Assembly: GCF_029227915.1 (NCBI RefSeq)
Contig: NC_079878.1
Span: 1,734,001-1,798,000, forward strand
Source: Hydractinia symbiolongicarpus
Lineage: Eukaryota > Cnidaria > Hydrozoa > Anthoathecata > Hydractiniidae
Reading direction: 5' to 3'
DNA length: 64,000 nt
Shown here piece after piece: positions 12,381 through 22,192 of this stretch (position 1 is the first letter of the stretch; the number at the start of each line of letters is the position of its first letter). Position numbers and translations under genes: made by a program. The notes under the pieces are model-generated. The model did no database searches. It had not been told where the DNA came from and worked only from the letters and a program-made list of their open reading frames with translations.

Positions 12381-12699
12381 GTCACTGCCGACGGTAATGT
12401 AGTGAATATTTTCTAACCGTCTGCAATTTTGATGAAAAACATTTTAAATTTAATAACTTACAATGATATATGTTTTCGATTTCGGGGACAGTGTTTTTAT
12501 CTCTTTAGAAGCACATCGCTTATAAGCAATGTAAGGTTCATAAACGGTTTTAATTTAGAATTATCAATCACTGTGTTTAGTGCAGTGGTCTGTTTTTTTA
12601 ACGAATATTAAGCAGTTTTAATTCTGGGGAATACTTACCTGATTTTGTGCTTATCAACAAAATAACCTTGTTGACAGAAATATATATGTTACCCTTACT

Positions 12700-15600
12700 A
12701 CATTCATTTTATATGTCTTTGTTGTGTATTGTTTGTTAACTGTTTAACTGGCTCAAACCTATGTTCAGTATAAATTAAGTTAGGTAGTAGTGGATAAATA
12801 CACCTGGGTATAATAACTTCAATTATGCTAATATTTAGGAATATAAAAAATATATCTAAATATATATTTATAAACACGAAGTAATTTTTAACGCAATTAC
12901 AAACAGAGTGCTCAATGTATAACAGAGCAGTTATATTATTTTTAAATATATATATATAGATGTATAAATAAATATATACGCTTCTCTCTTCTCGTTATGT
13001 TGCCCGAACGTCTAAATGTCTATTGCATTTTCAGCATGGTTTTTTACATAAACACAGGATGAGATTTACCCGAAATGAGGTTTTAAATCACTATGAATAA
13101 TTTTTGTGTTTACATTGAGTTTTAACTTTGTACACATACGCAGTAACTTATTGAACAAGCGTAAGAGCTTTGTACACATCTGGAATGGTTTCATTTTGGG
13201 TAAATCGTGTTACATAAATGTATTTTAAAGCCGGAAATGAAATCAACACTGAAATGCTTTAATTTCGCCTGAAATCATGTAAACAATTTTAAATGCTAGA
13301 CAAGGCACAGAAATGAAACTTTTATTTTCCCCCTCAAAATGAAAATTCATGTAAAAGCTGCTTTACTGTACTGTGCCAATTTGCACAGTAAGCGTACTAT
13401 TTTTTGAATTGAATTCATTTCAATATCACTGGTGACACTGGTGATATTGAAATTGTTAATTTTCATGTTCACCAAACGTTTTTTTATCCTTCGCATGCAG
13501 AAAAGGTTTTGCTTTAAGGGTATTCGCTGAGGAATTTTTTTCCAACTGACCCGATTTCTTGGTAGCAAATGCTACTAAAAGTTGTACAATCAAAAAATTA
13601 GTTATTTTAGTTTTAATAATTTCCTTCTGAATTGAAAAGAGTTCTATGAATATGCAAGCATTTAATTGTTTTCTCTTTGATTCGCGGCTATGAAGGTTAT
13701 GCCGTTCGAATTGGTATGTCGGTTTTTATTTATCTTTTTTTCTACTTCAATCTTTTGTTTGAAATAACTTGTTCTTTAACTTTTTACGGATAAAGATAAG
13801 TAAGTCATTGTTTTTTAGCAATGTATAAATCGTGCAAATAAAACAAACCAATGTAAAAATATTGGCTCCTAACGCAGATTTTAAAGGAGCATGCTACATC
13901 TAATTAGCCAGCTAACGTTATTGTTTCAATTTTTTTAAGGTTTTTTATTTAGTTTGCTATAACTGCTTTTTATCCTAGGCATTCGTATTCCTTCTTTTTT
14001 GTGTTATCTTGCCCAATCCGACTTGTAATTATCCGTAACTTGGGTTGTGGCTACCTGACTTTTAGCTGCATTTAGATTAAACGTAAAAGTAGTCAAATAC
14101 CAGTTGGCTAATATAAACTTTGGCCACAATCCTAAGTTCATACACAACGATTAACAGACAACAGTATCAACCAATGATAGTAAGCTAGCTAGGGTGTTTT
14201 ACCTACAATTATTACGTAACAATTTCCTTTACAATGCATTTTTATTTAAAATGACAATGAATCTAGGAAAAGAATTTTTTGAAAAAGTATTACACGGTTG
14301 CTCGATATGGTTTACCTGTAGTAAGTAGTCATTCTGTTGTTCCGAATAATCGTTAAACTTTAATGGTATTTTCCCGAAATAAAGAAATGGTAACAACTCC
14401 TTCGAGGTGCCTCAAAAGATGATTAATTAAATTTAATACAGTCATGTTCCCCTTGGGATTATCGTCTACGTGCCTTTTATGTCCATATCGCATATATCTT
14501 CTCTGTTGTATCGCTAATGTTAGGTTAGATGATTTCTGTGGGGTATCATGTGAGTTTGTGTATATTGTTGCTTCTTAGTTCTCTGTGCTTTCAGTTGTGT
14601 TTATTCTACTCGGTTCTCTTTTTTATAAGTTTCTGCGTGTGTTTTTAGTTCTTGTTGCTATAATTGTCTATGTTTCCAGCGCCCGGTATTTTGTATTTAT
14701 TTAGCTAAGTGAACATCGAGCAAATCAAGTGTGTTGTTGTTTGTGTGTTTCATGCTTGGATCACCCAACCATAATAGGTATAAACATACCCAAAACGTTA
14801 TAACACTGTCCGCTTTTCTGGATTTGCAATATACCTATATCCTTATTACAACGAAGTAGCTCGTGGAAAAAATTAAAAAAAACTTAATTACAAGCAAACA
14901 CTTCTTAAAAATGTATTACAAAGGACATCGTTCACGAGTTTGCGCTACAATGCCTTCAGTAATAATAGTTATGGGTTTTAAACATGTGCCTATTGTGTTG
15001 GCGTCGTGGCGTAACGTCCAAAAAGTTAACAAATCAATAGCTTTAGAGACGAATGAACACATTTACTTTGCTTCTTACACCTTTTCTATATTATCATAAT
15101 GGAACATGTGTATATAAGCACTAAATTACCTTTCATGTACAGAAATAGACCGTAGCCATGTCTGGAAGTACCAAATTCGGTAGAAGCTTTCTTTTTATTA
15201 AGGAACAGGGTTTATAAGTCATTAAACACTGCAAAAATTTTCGATGGTTTATGCAAATTATGTATTGTTAAATCACTTCAAAAAAATCTTTAATATGTTT
15301 TGCAACATATCCTAACGTCATTTCGTAAAAAAAAAAATATGAAGCTCTTCCGTAAGACGAGCAGATGTTAATGTTTCATCTTGACACGTACTCACTGGCC
15401 GTTTATTTTCAGGGATTAAAATGATTAACGTGGTCGAATAACTGCATGTCATAGCTTCCCTGAACTTTAGCGAAACGATTTGCCTTCTTTGTGTAGATTA
15501 CAATGTTTATTCATCACATTCTACTTACACAGCTACGTAAGTTTTAATTGAGATGATGTTCACAATAATTAAACATGGTTGTTACATTGTGTAACAAGCT

Positions 15601-16485
15601 ACTACACTGTTTATAAGAATGAAAACAACTAGCTTTTTTGCATCACAAACTTTAGATATACAAGAGTTTAACGTTGGAGATGTAGAATATCACTACTGCA
15701 ATACCTCTTCCATTGATAATTTGAATTACTTCTTTTCTGATCAGTAAAATAAGGTTATTTTAAAGTGAATGAAGTCAAATTTCTTATTCCTAAAACACGT
15801 TAAAGTAGACATTATATACTTTGTCTTTTAATAGATTATGGCTCCTCGTTGTCAAAATATATTTATTTTCCCATCACAGATGTTCACGTGTGTGTAATTT
15901 CTTATAAAATTTATGGTTTAAGTTTCCTCTTATTTTTTTTCTCTTTTCGTTCTTTGCATTGGTCTTTGGATTAAGGTTATTGTTATTTGGCAAGATTGCA
16001 ACTTATGATACTTATGTTGTTGCTTGCTTAGGTTACTATTAGCAAAGGGCCTTTCAATTAAATAAAGCCACACATTATAAATAATTTAAACCAATTTTTT
16101 AGTCCACAGAACCCAGAATCAAAGTGACCCGTGAACCTTGTTGGCCAAAAGACGCAATGCTTTCCCTTAGAGAAATTTTAATATATGTAGAAGAAAATAT
16201 TCTAAATTTATTGAAATTTTTTTTATATTACTGCAGCAAATGCAACATGTTCCAACACAGCATTAGGTTTCTAAAATTCGACGTCTTTCTCATCAGGTCC
16301 ATATGTTCGAAACCTCTAAATGTTGCAAGGTTTTACTGCAATACTGCAATACACCTAAGGAAACAGTTTGCACCATGTTTAATATCTTTCCAACTGTTTA
16401 TACCTGTATTAACTGCGTGTCAATCCAAACATGACATTTTTTGGCCTTTTACAATATTTCTTTAGCACAGACATACTAGTTTAAA
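12700..16485. other. Inner left arm, no firm gene
   Basis: AT-rich sequence with scattered frames that are interrupted in one arm or the other (for example 13347-13568, which gains a stop on the right). A 13-bp-stem hairpin lies at 13417-13453 and is absent from the right arm. About 14.99-15.29 kb is left-only sequence. I see no RNA gene. Confidence 0.4.
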
Positions 16486-16881
16486 TTAAGGCACATGTAA
16501 CGCTTGGACTTCTTTTTTTGAGAGATCCGATGCATATTTAGTAAGAAAAGCAAAACGTGTTTCAGCGTCAAGACTTATACAATAACGAATGGACAGCAAT
16601 AAGACAAATAATTGTTGAAGACAGTTAGATAAAAGTTACGGATATGAAGGCATTCTCTGGTTTCTTAGACCAAAAAACAGCCGATACCATGATTTTAAGA
16701 AACATGTATCTACGAAAAATAGTTCAACAAGTAACTTCTGAATATTTTGAAAATTTAAATTTACAAATTGGTAGCACTCTGCTGAATTTTTGTTTGGAAT
16801 TGAGAAACGTTTAGGCATTACCAAGGAAAAAATAAGAATGTCTAGTACAAAAACAATGACAAAATATTTAGTATGTACCAT
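16486..16881 (-). CDS. Candidate small secreted protein (two exons), left copy
   Basis: The ATG at 16881 opens a hydrophobic leader (MVHTKYFVIVFVLDILIFSL). Residues 23-81 contain two cysteines (AECYQF, VDTCFL) and helical stretches. The frame runs to TAA at 16636. A donor at TATCC|GTAACT (16639) and an acceptor ATAAG at 16574 would remove a 66-bp phase-2 intron and join a second exon (16486-16573) reading LDAETRFAFLTKYASDLSKK to a TAA, for 109 residues in total. The right-arm copy is broken by a 1-base loss in the leader, a 29-base loss and a 5-base gain. The split model is inference; no homologue is recognised. Confidence 0.35.
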
Positions 16882-16952
16882 ATATATGTCACTACCTTAT
16901 TGGAAATAAAGATATCTATCAGGTCTCGTTTTAGTCTCATTCTATGTACTTA

Positions 16953-17400
16953 AAACTCTTAAAGTTTTGATGATATAGCATTTGCTTGACTGTTCGGTAT
17001 ATCTTCATCAGACTGAAGTGGATTTATCCTAGCGAAAAAATAAACAGTTGCCCCATTTTATGCACGTATACATGCACAACATAAAAGAAGTCAATTAAAA
17101 AAGGCATATTCAATTTTCATTAAAATGTCAAGTTGCATTAGTCTTCAGAATTTCGATCCTTGTGTACGTATGTCAAACTTGGTGATTCTATTGATTAACT
17201 GAATCTGACTGGACGAACTCTTGTTCTGGTATCAAAGTGTTCAATTCATGCTAAACTTACATCCTCTGGTGATGGTAGGGATTCAGAAAAGGCTTCTTCA
17301 GTTTGAGAATCATTCTCAGGGGAAACTTGCAATGATTTTTAAAATTTATTGTTCTCCAGAGATCTTTCAAAGACATGCATGCAATGGTTTGTCCATATAT
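16953..17400. repeat. Left-arm-only segment (about 450 bp)
   Basis: Between CTATGTACT and ATATTAAAC the left arm carries about 450 bp that are absent at the matching right-arm site (around 21160). The ends show no clear terminal repeats. A 60-codon frame inside (17221-17403) opens at TTG and is not called. Confidence 0.6.
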
Positions 17401-17812
17401 TAAACATTACGTCGAGATACAAATAATACGAATTTTCATTCTGAAAAAATATCGTCACTTTTAATAAACCTATCAAATAGAATAGAATTACTTGATATAA
17501 TGGTAGATGAACTTTAATTTTGAAATCGAAATTGAGAAGCTAGTGTCCTTATTTAATGTTTTTTAGAATGGTGATTGAAAACCATTAAGGATTAATTGTA
17601 AATTACAGGGGCGGATCTAGCCAATTTTTTTACTATGTCAGAGAGTTGAATATAAAAAAATCAAATAACAATGTTTGGCGTGTTCTACGCCATTGCTTCG
17701 GAAGCTTTTCTTACTAAAACAAGTTTTACGCACACTAATCCGCCAAGTTGTTTTTCTCAACAAGGTCGTGACACAAGGGAAAATATTAAGCCGTATCGAG
17801 GTTAAGTTTTAT

Positions 17813-18082
17813 TTAAGTCTTAGTAATACATCTTTCTCTTAAAAAATATTCTTGAACATTTTCATCGGCAGAGTTGAGTTTCTCCAGCATCTTTTTCGTT
17901 GCTGTACCTAAAAAATATAAAACACATTTTTGTATGTCGCAAGTGTTTGCTGCATTTTCTATACAGAAATGCAAAATCAGCGATCGAAAAACAGGCACAT
18001 TGTTTATTACATTAGACACGGTTGATCCGCTATAGCATTGTTTCTTAAACAATTCAGCTTGATTTTCAGCTTGATTTTTCAT
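17813..18082 (-). CDS. Hypothetical 89-aa protein, left copy
   Basis: An ATG-initiated frame beginning with a repeated motif (KNQAENQAE) and containing four cysteines. It is intact in both arms with only two replacements (K/R and E/K in ATKKMLEKLN). A pyrimidine-rich TTTTTAG inside the frame could instead be a splice acceptor. No domain is recognised. It lies among the best-preserved inner arm sequence, so conservation is weak evidence. Confidence 0.28.
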   Translation of the reverse strand: MKNQAENQAELFKKQCYSGSTVSNVINNVPVFRSLILHFCIENAANTCDIQKCVLYFLGTATKKMLEKLNSADENVQEYFLRERCITKT

Positions 18083-18299
18083 AACAAGCCTTTTTAATCC
18101 ACATGTGAGAGAAGAAACGTTTTTGATAACTAAATTTAATTTTATTTGAAAAGTAAAATCACTATAAGGCTTATAAAAAGGCTAACAAAAACAAACAAGA
18201 AATCTTGACGGTTTAAAACACTCGTCGTTTCTGTATATGTGCATGTTCATGAGTATTCTATTACTTATATTTTGCGAAATAGCGACAAAATCGCTAAAT

Positions 18300-18450
18300 G
18301 GACATATAGCTTTACGGCCGTAGTTCAGCGGGCGCGGGTTCAACTACCAAGTGAAAAGTTTTGTTCATCGGACGGACGATCATATATATTGCGCAATATC
18401 CTCAGATTGCTCAGAGCGCGCGTTCAAATACCCATGAACCGGCTTCGCAG
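18300..18450 (+). other. tRNA-derived-looking segment (SINE-like?)
   Basis: GTAGTTCAGCGGG followed by GCGCGGGTTCAACTACC resembles polymerase III A and B boxes, and a second B-box-like GCGCGTTCAAATACCC lies at about 18417. No cloverleaf can be folded with an anticodon arm, so this is not called a tRNA. The mirror is at about 20110-20260. Confidence 0.2.
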
Positions 18451-18963
18451 CTGTGCTATTCGTTAAGCACCGTCTCACGTCTCCGTAACACGTGACTATC
18501 CACACATAACTGTCTCATACTACGTTTCCCCGAGGCGACTATCCATACATCACCGCTGTCTTCGCGCTACACTTTCCTAAGGCTGAGAACGTTTCAATGC
18601 GTTGTTTTCACGACACATCGTGATCGAGATTTTCGAAAGAAAAATGATTTGAGAAATTTCAAAACAAAATGCGCATACCTGAAACTTTCTCACACCAATG
18701 TGTCATGGATTAGGCAATAGAAATAATTAAGCGAGTAACTTATTGCATCAACCAATCACAAGACTTGAAAACTTATCCGCGTAGAGAGATTTACCCATGG
18801 TTTCACAAATCGATTATAAATTTCATGATTAGTACGCAAATAATTTTGAGTCATAAATATTGTTTCGAATAATGCATTAATACATAAAAAATTAATACAA
18901 ACATTGTTCCGCTGACGTTTTCACGAAGTAGCAACCTGCTCCACAAGATTGTTCTATAACATT

Positions 18964-19150
18964 CTGCATGTCAATCGTATATGTCCCAGCATAGAACGTA
19001 ATGCGTTTTCTTTTCATTATAAGATTAGGCAAGTCTGCATGTGAATCGTATATGTCCCAGCATGGAACGTAATGCGTTCTTTTTTATTATAAGATTAGGC
19101 ATGTCGCCATGTGCATCGTATATGCCCCAGTATAGAACGTAATGCGATTT
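18964..19150. repeat. 71-bp tandem repeat in spacer, about 2.6 copies
   Basis: Copies begin at 18964, 19035 and about 19105. Each carries a CATGTGNATCGTATATG-like core, then CCCAGCATAGAACGTAATGCG and an AT-rich tail with TTATAAGATTAGGCA. The third copy is partial. The period is 70-71 bp. The block sits directly upstream of a TATA box, so it could be an enhancer-like array. That role is inference. Confidence 0.85.
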
Positions 19151-19159
19151 CTAAATTGC

Positions 19160-19240
19160 CTGATGGATTAATGCTCACGTGATGGTTCAGACGAATATAA
19201 AGGCTGCATACGATCTGTGTAGTCTTCAGTTGCACTCGCG
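19160..19240 (+). promoter_or_regulatory. Candidate TATA/initiator promoter in spacer
   Basis: TATAAAGG begins at 19196. A TCAGT initiator-like sequence lies at 19226-19230, so the A of the initiator is 32 bases from the first T of the TATA box, which is canonical core spacing. An E-box CACGTG lies just upstream at about 19177. The transcribed product is not identified; the first downstream ATGs open only very short frames. Confidence 0.4.
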
Positions 19241-19278
19241 TGACTGTTGTAGCAAATGACAAGCATTAGAGAAAAGCT

Positions 19279-19386
19279 ATGAATGAGAACAAACAATTTT
19301 CAAAACAAGAAAAAGTATCGTTTCAGCAGTTCATAGGTTTAAATAACAACAAAATACTTTTGAGGTTCATTATTGCAAAACAATGA
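19279..19386 (+). CDS. Short ORF (35 aa) downstream of spacer promoter
   Basis: ATG at 19279, TGA ending at 19386. The product begins MNENKQFSKQEK and is polar and lysine/glutamine-rich, with no recognised domain. It is included only because it is the first substantial ATG frame after the spacer TATA/initiator pair. It could equally be the 5' part of a spliced transcript or noncoding. Confidence 0.15.
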   Translation: MNENKQFSKQEKVSFQQFIGLNNNKILLRFIIAKQ

Positions 19387-20478
19387 AAAAAAAATGAAGC
19401 TTATCTTAGTGTATGAACTAAATATTTTCTAGCCAAGATAGGGTCATTCGTCGGAAACTTTATTACAAAATAATTGATATGGCTTACCAAAATATGACGA
19501 CTTGGACATCAAATAGTTGCGAGGTCATTGGTGTGATACACTTGCGCTGATGATTGCAATTACTTTCAAACGAATGAGGTTGAACAGTTTTAGGTGTAAT
19601 ACAGCACACCAACATTCTTTGAAAAACCTAATCCAAAATAACAGAACATGAGAAGAAATTCATACTGTAGACAACCATCTTGTTGATAGTAGAACAATGT
19701 GATTTTGGTGGTTGATTAACTTCAGTGAGCATATTATTCACTTACTGCATTGTCGCATAAATACAAAAGGTATATATACAACGGATAAGTTTTCAAGTCT
19801 TGTGATTGGTTGATGCAATAAGTTACTCGCTTAATTATTTCTATTGCCTAATCCATGACACATTGGTGTGAGAAAGTTTCGGGTATGCGCATTTTGTTTT
19901 GAAATTTCTCAAATCATTTTTCTTTCGAAAATCTCGATCACGATGTGTCGTGAAAACAACGCATTGAAACGTTCTCAGCCTTAGGAAAGTGTAGCGCGAA
20001 GACAGCGGTGATGTATGGATAGTCGCCTCGGGGAAACGTAGTATGAGACAGTTATGTGTGGATAGTCACGTGTTACGGAGACGTGAGACGGTGCTTAACG
20101 AACCGCACAGCTGCGAAGCCGGTTAATGGGTATTTGAACGCGCGCTCTGAGCAATCTGAGGATATTGCGCAATATATATGATCGTCCGTCCGATGAACAA
20201 AACTTTTCACTTGGTAGTTGAACCCGCGCCCGCTGAACTACGGCCGTAAAGCTATATGTCCATTTAGCGATTTTGTCGCTATTTCGCAAAATATAAGTAA
20301 TAGAATACTCATGAACATGCACATATACAGAAACGACGAGTGTTTCAAACCGTGAAGGTTTCTTGTTTGTTTTTGTTAGCCTTTTTATAAGCCTTATAGT
20401 GATTTTACTTTTCAAATAAAATTAAATTTAGTTATCGAAAACGTTTCTTCTCTCACATGTGGATTAAAAAAGCTTGTT

Positions 20479-20748
20479 ATGAAAAATCAAGCTGAAAATC
20501 AAGCTGAATTGTTTAAGAAACAATGCTATAGCGGATCAACCGTGTCTAATGTAATAAACAATGTGCCTGTTTTTCGATCGCTGATTTTGCATTTCTGTAT
20601 AGAAAATGCAGCAAACACTTGCGACATACAAAAATGTGTTTTATATTTTTTAGGTACAGCAACGAGAAAGATGCTGAAGAAACTCAACTCTGCCGATGAA
20701 AATGTTCAAGAATATTTTTTAAGAGAAAGATGTATTACTAAGACTTAA
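20479..20748 (+). CDS. Hypothetical 89-aa protein, right copy
   Basis: Mirror of 17813-18082 with the same ATG and stop. The two frames point away from the palindrome centre. There is no TATA box of the κB-promoter type upstream. Confidence 0.28.
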   Translation: MKNQAENQAELFKKQCYSGSTVSNVINNVPVFRSLILHFCIENAANTCDIQKCVLYFLGTATRKMLKKLNSADENVQEYFLRERCITKT

Positions 20749-21215
20749 ATAAAACTTAACCTCAATACGGCTTAATATTTTCCCTTGTGTCACGACCTTG
20801 TTGAGAAAAACAACTTGGCGGATTAGTGTGCGTAAAACTTGTTTTAGTAACAAAAGCTTCCGAAGCAATGGCGTAGAACACGCCAAGCATTGTTTTTTGA
20901 TTTTTTTATATTCAACTCTCTGACATAGTAAAAAATTGGCTAGATCCGCTCCTGTAATTTACAATTAATCCTTAATGGTTTTCAATCACAATTCGAAAAA
21001 ACATTAAATAAGGACACTAGCTTTTCGATATCGATTTAGCAATAAAAGTTCATCTACTATTATATCAAGTAATTCTATTCTATTTGATAGGTTTATTAAA
21101 AGTGACGATATTTTTTCAGAACGAAAAATTCGTATTATTTGTATCTCGACGCAATGTTTAATATAGTACATAGAATGAGAGTAAAACGAGACCTGATAGA
21201 TATCTTTATTTCCAA

Positions 21216-21796
21216 CTAGTCGATAAAGCCCGTGGAAAATCCACTAAAGCAGGATAAAAATTTTGATGTTAATGAGATATAAGGATTTAAAGATTTTGCT
21301 GACGTCAGCAATGGCCCCGTCAAAACCGATAAGTTTTTTTTAGAAATTTGTATACCTGTTGCCTCTATCGTATAGATCTTGAAACGCTGATCAAGAAAAT
21401 GTATAGGATTATGTACTTTTGACAAACGATTGCAGAGATATTAGGGTTTAAAGGTTTTTTGATGACGTCATCAACCCACCCATTCCGAAACGGATTTGGG
21501 GACCCAGGTTTGGGAAACTTACCCAAATTGGTCCTAGGTGGTCCCTAGTTACCCACGCGGGAGATGACGTCAGTTATTTCCACCCGTTTTCATGTTATTA
21601 AGCCTTAAATTTAAAAGTGCAATGCAATGGCTTCACTAATCTTAATATACTTTCCTTTGACGTCAATATTGCTTTAACGTCAAAGTTTGCTAATTTACAG
21701 AACAAATTTATAGGCGATGTTTTATAGACTTTATCAACGAAAATTTAATCCGCTTTGCAAAAGTCACAGACAGAAGCTCCGTATTATTATAAGAGA
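21216..21796 (-). mobile_element. Non-autonomous Helitron (581 bp)
   Basis: On the minus strand the element begins TCTCTTATAATAATACGG and ends CGACTAG, with the hairpin GTGGA-TTT-TCCAC about 11 bases before CTAG. It sits exactly between A and T, the Helitron target rule. The left arm has the empty site (CCTTA|TTGG at 16899/16900). No Rep/helicase coding remains. Several TGACGTCA-type motifs occur inside. The insertion postdates the separation of the two arms or has been lost cleanly from the left. Confidence 0.82.
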
Positions 21797-21814
21797 TAAG
21801 GTAGTGACATATAT

Positions 21815-22192
21815 ATGGTACATACTAAATATTTTGTCATTTTTTTGTACTACACATTCTTATTCACTTCCTAGTAATGCCTAAACGTTTCTCAATTGCA
21901 AACAAAAATACAGCAGAGTGCTATCAATTTGTAAATTTGAATTTTCAAAATACTTTCGTAGACACATGTTTCTTAAAATCATGGTATCGGCTTTTTTTGG
22001 TCTAAGAAACCAGAGAATGCCTTCATATCCGTAACTTTTATCTAACTGTGTTTAACAATTATTTGTCTTATTGCTGTCCATTCGTTATTGTATAAGTCTT
22101 GACGCACAAATGAAACACGTTTTGCTTTTCTTACTAAATATGGATCGGATGATTCTCTCAAAAAAGAAGTCCAAGCGTTACATGTGCCTTAA
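21815..22192 (+). pseudogene. Right-arm broken copy of the small secreted-protein candidate
   Basis: Compared with 16486-16881, the leader lacks one base (frameshift to TAG TAA), 29 bases between QN and FVDTCF are missing, and exon 2 has five extra bases after GACGC. The exact positions of the lesions make decay of this copy clear. A Helitron ends 18 bases upstream. Confidence 0.4.

Larger units (their letters stand above)
1..18779. repeat. Left arm of giant inverted repeat
   Basis: This arm is the reverse complement of 19782-37926. Matching landmarks include exon 2 of the inner secreted-protein gene (7118-7263 versus 30569-30714), an 89-codon ORF (17813-18082 versus 20479-20748) and the window edge (base 1 pairs with 37926). 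Paired coordinates sum to 38561 near the centre and 37927 at the edge, so net indels total about 0.6 kb. The compared stretches look roughly 95-98% identical by eye. The arm continues left of the window, so its outer end is not seen. Left-only segments are at about 10.70-11.28, 14.99-15.29 and 16.95-17.40 kb. Confidence 0.93.
18780..19781. other. Unique spacer at palindrome centre
   Basis: About 1 kb of single-copy sequence separates the arms. It holds a three-copy 71-bp tandem repeat (18964-19150), then a TATA-initiator arrangement (19196-19230), then a 35-residue ORF (19279-19386). The remainder (18780-18963 and 19387-19781) is AT-rich and shows no gene I can support. Confidence 0.85.

Noticed and set aside
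14863-15099. 78-codon plus-strand frame in the left arm
   Set aside because: It opens at GTG, and much of it lies in left-only sequence absent from the right arm; no domain or conservation.
16124-16465. 113-codon frame, with a 117-codon mirror at 22194-22547 on the minus strand
   Set aside because: It opens at GTG, has no start ATG, no domain and no splice logic. The opposite strand is partly open too (ends GSRVTLILGSVD), so coding strand cannot be chosen, and openness in both arms is expected from their similarity.
18300-18360. tRNA gene
   Set aside because: A- and B-box-like motifs are too close together and no acceptor stem or anticodon arm can be folded.
18239-18466. 75-codon frame, with a 106-codon mirror at 20095-20415, proposed as a gene
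   Set aside because: It opens at a non-ATG codon in the right copy and overlaps tRNA-like B-box sequences with internal repetition (RARVQLP, RARVQIP). It is better explained as a tRNA-derived repeat.
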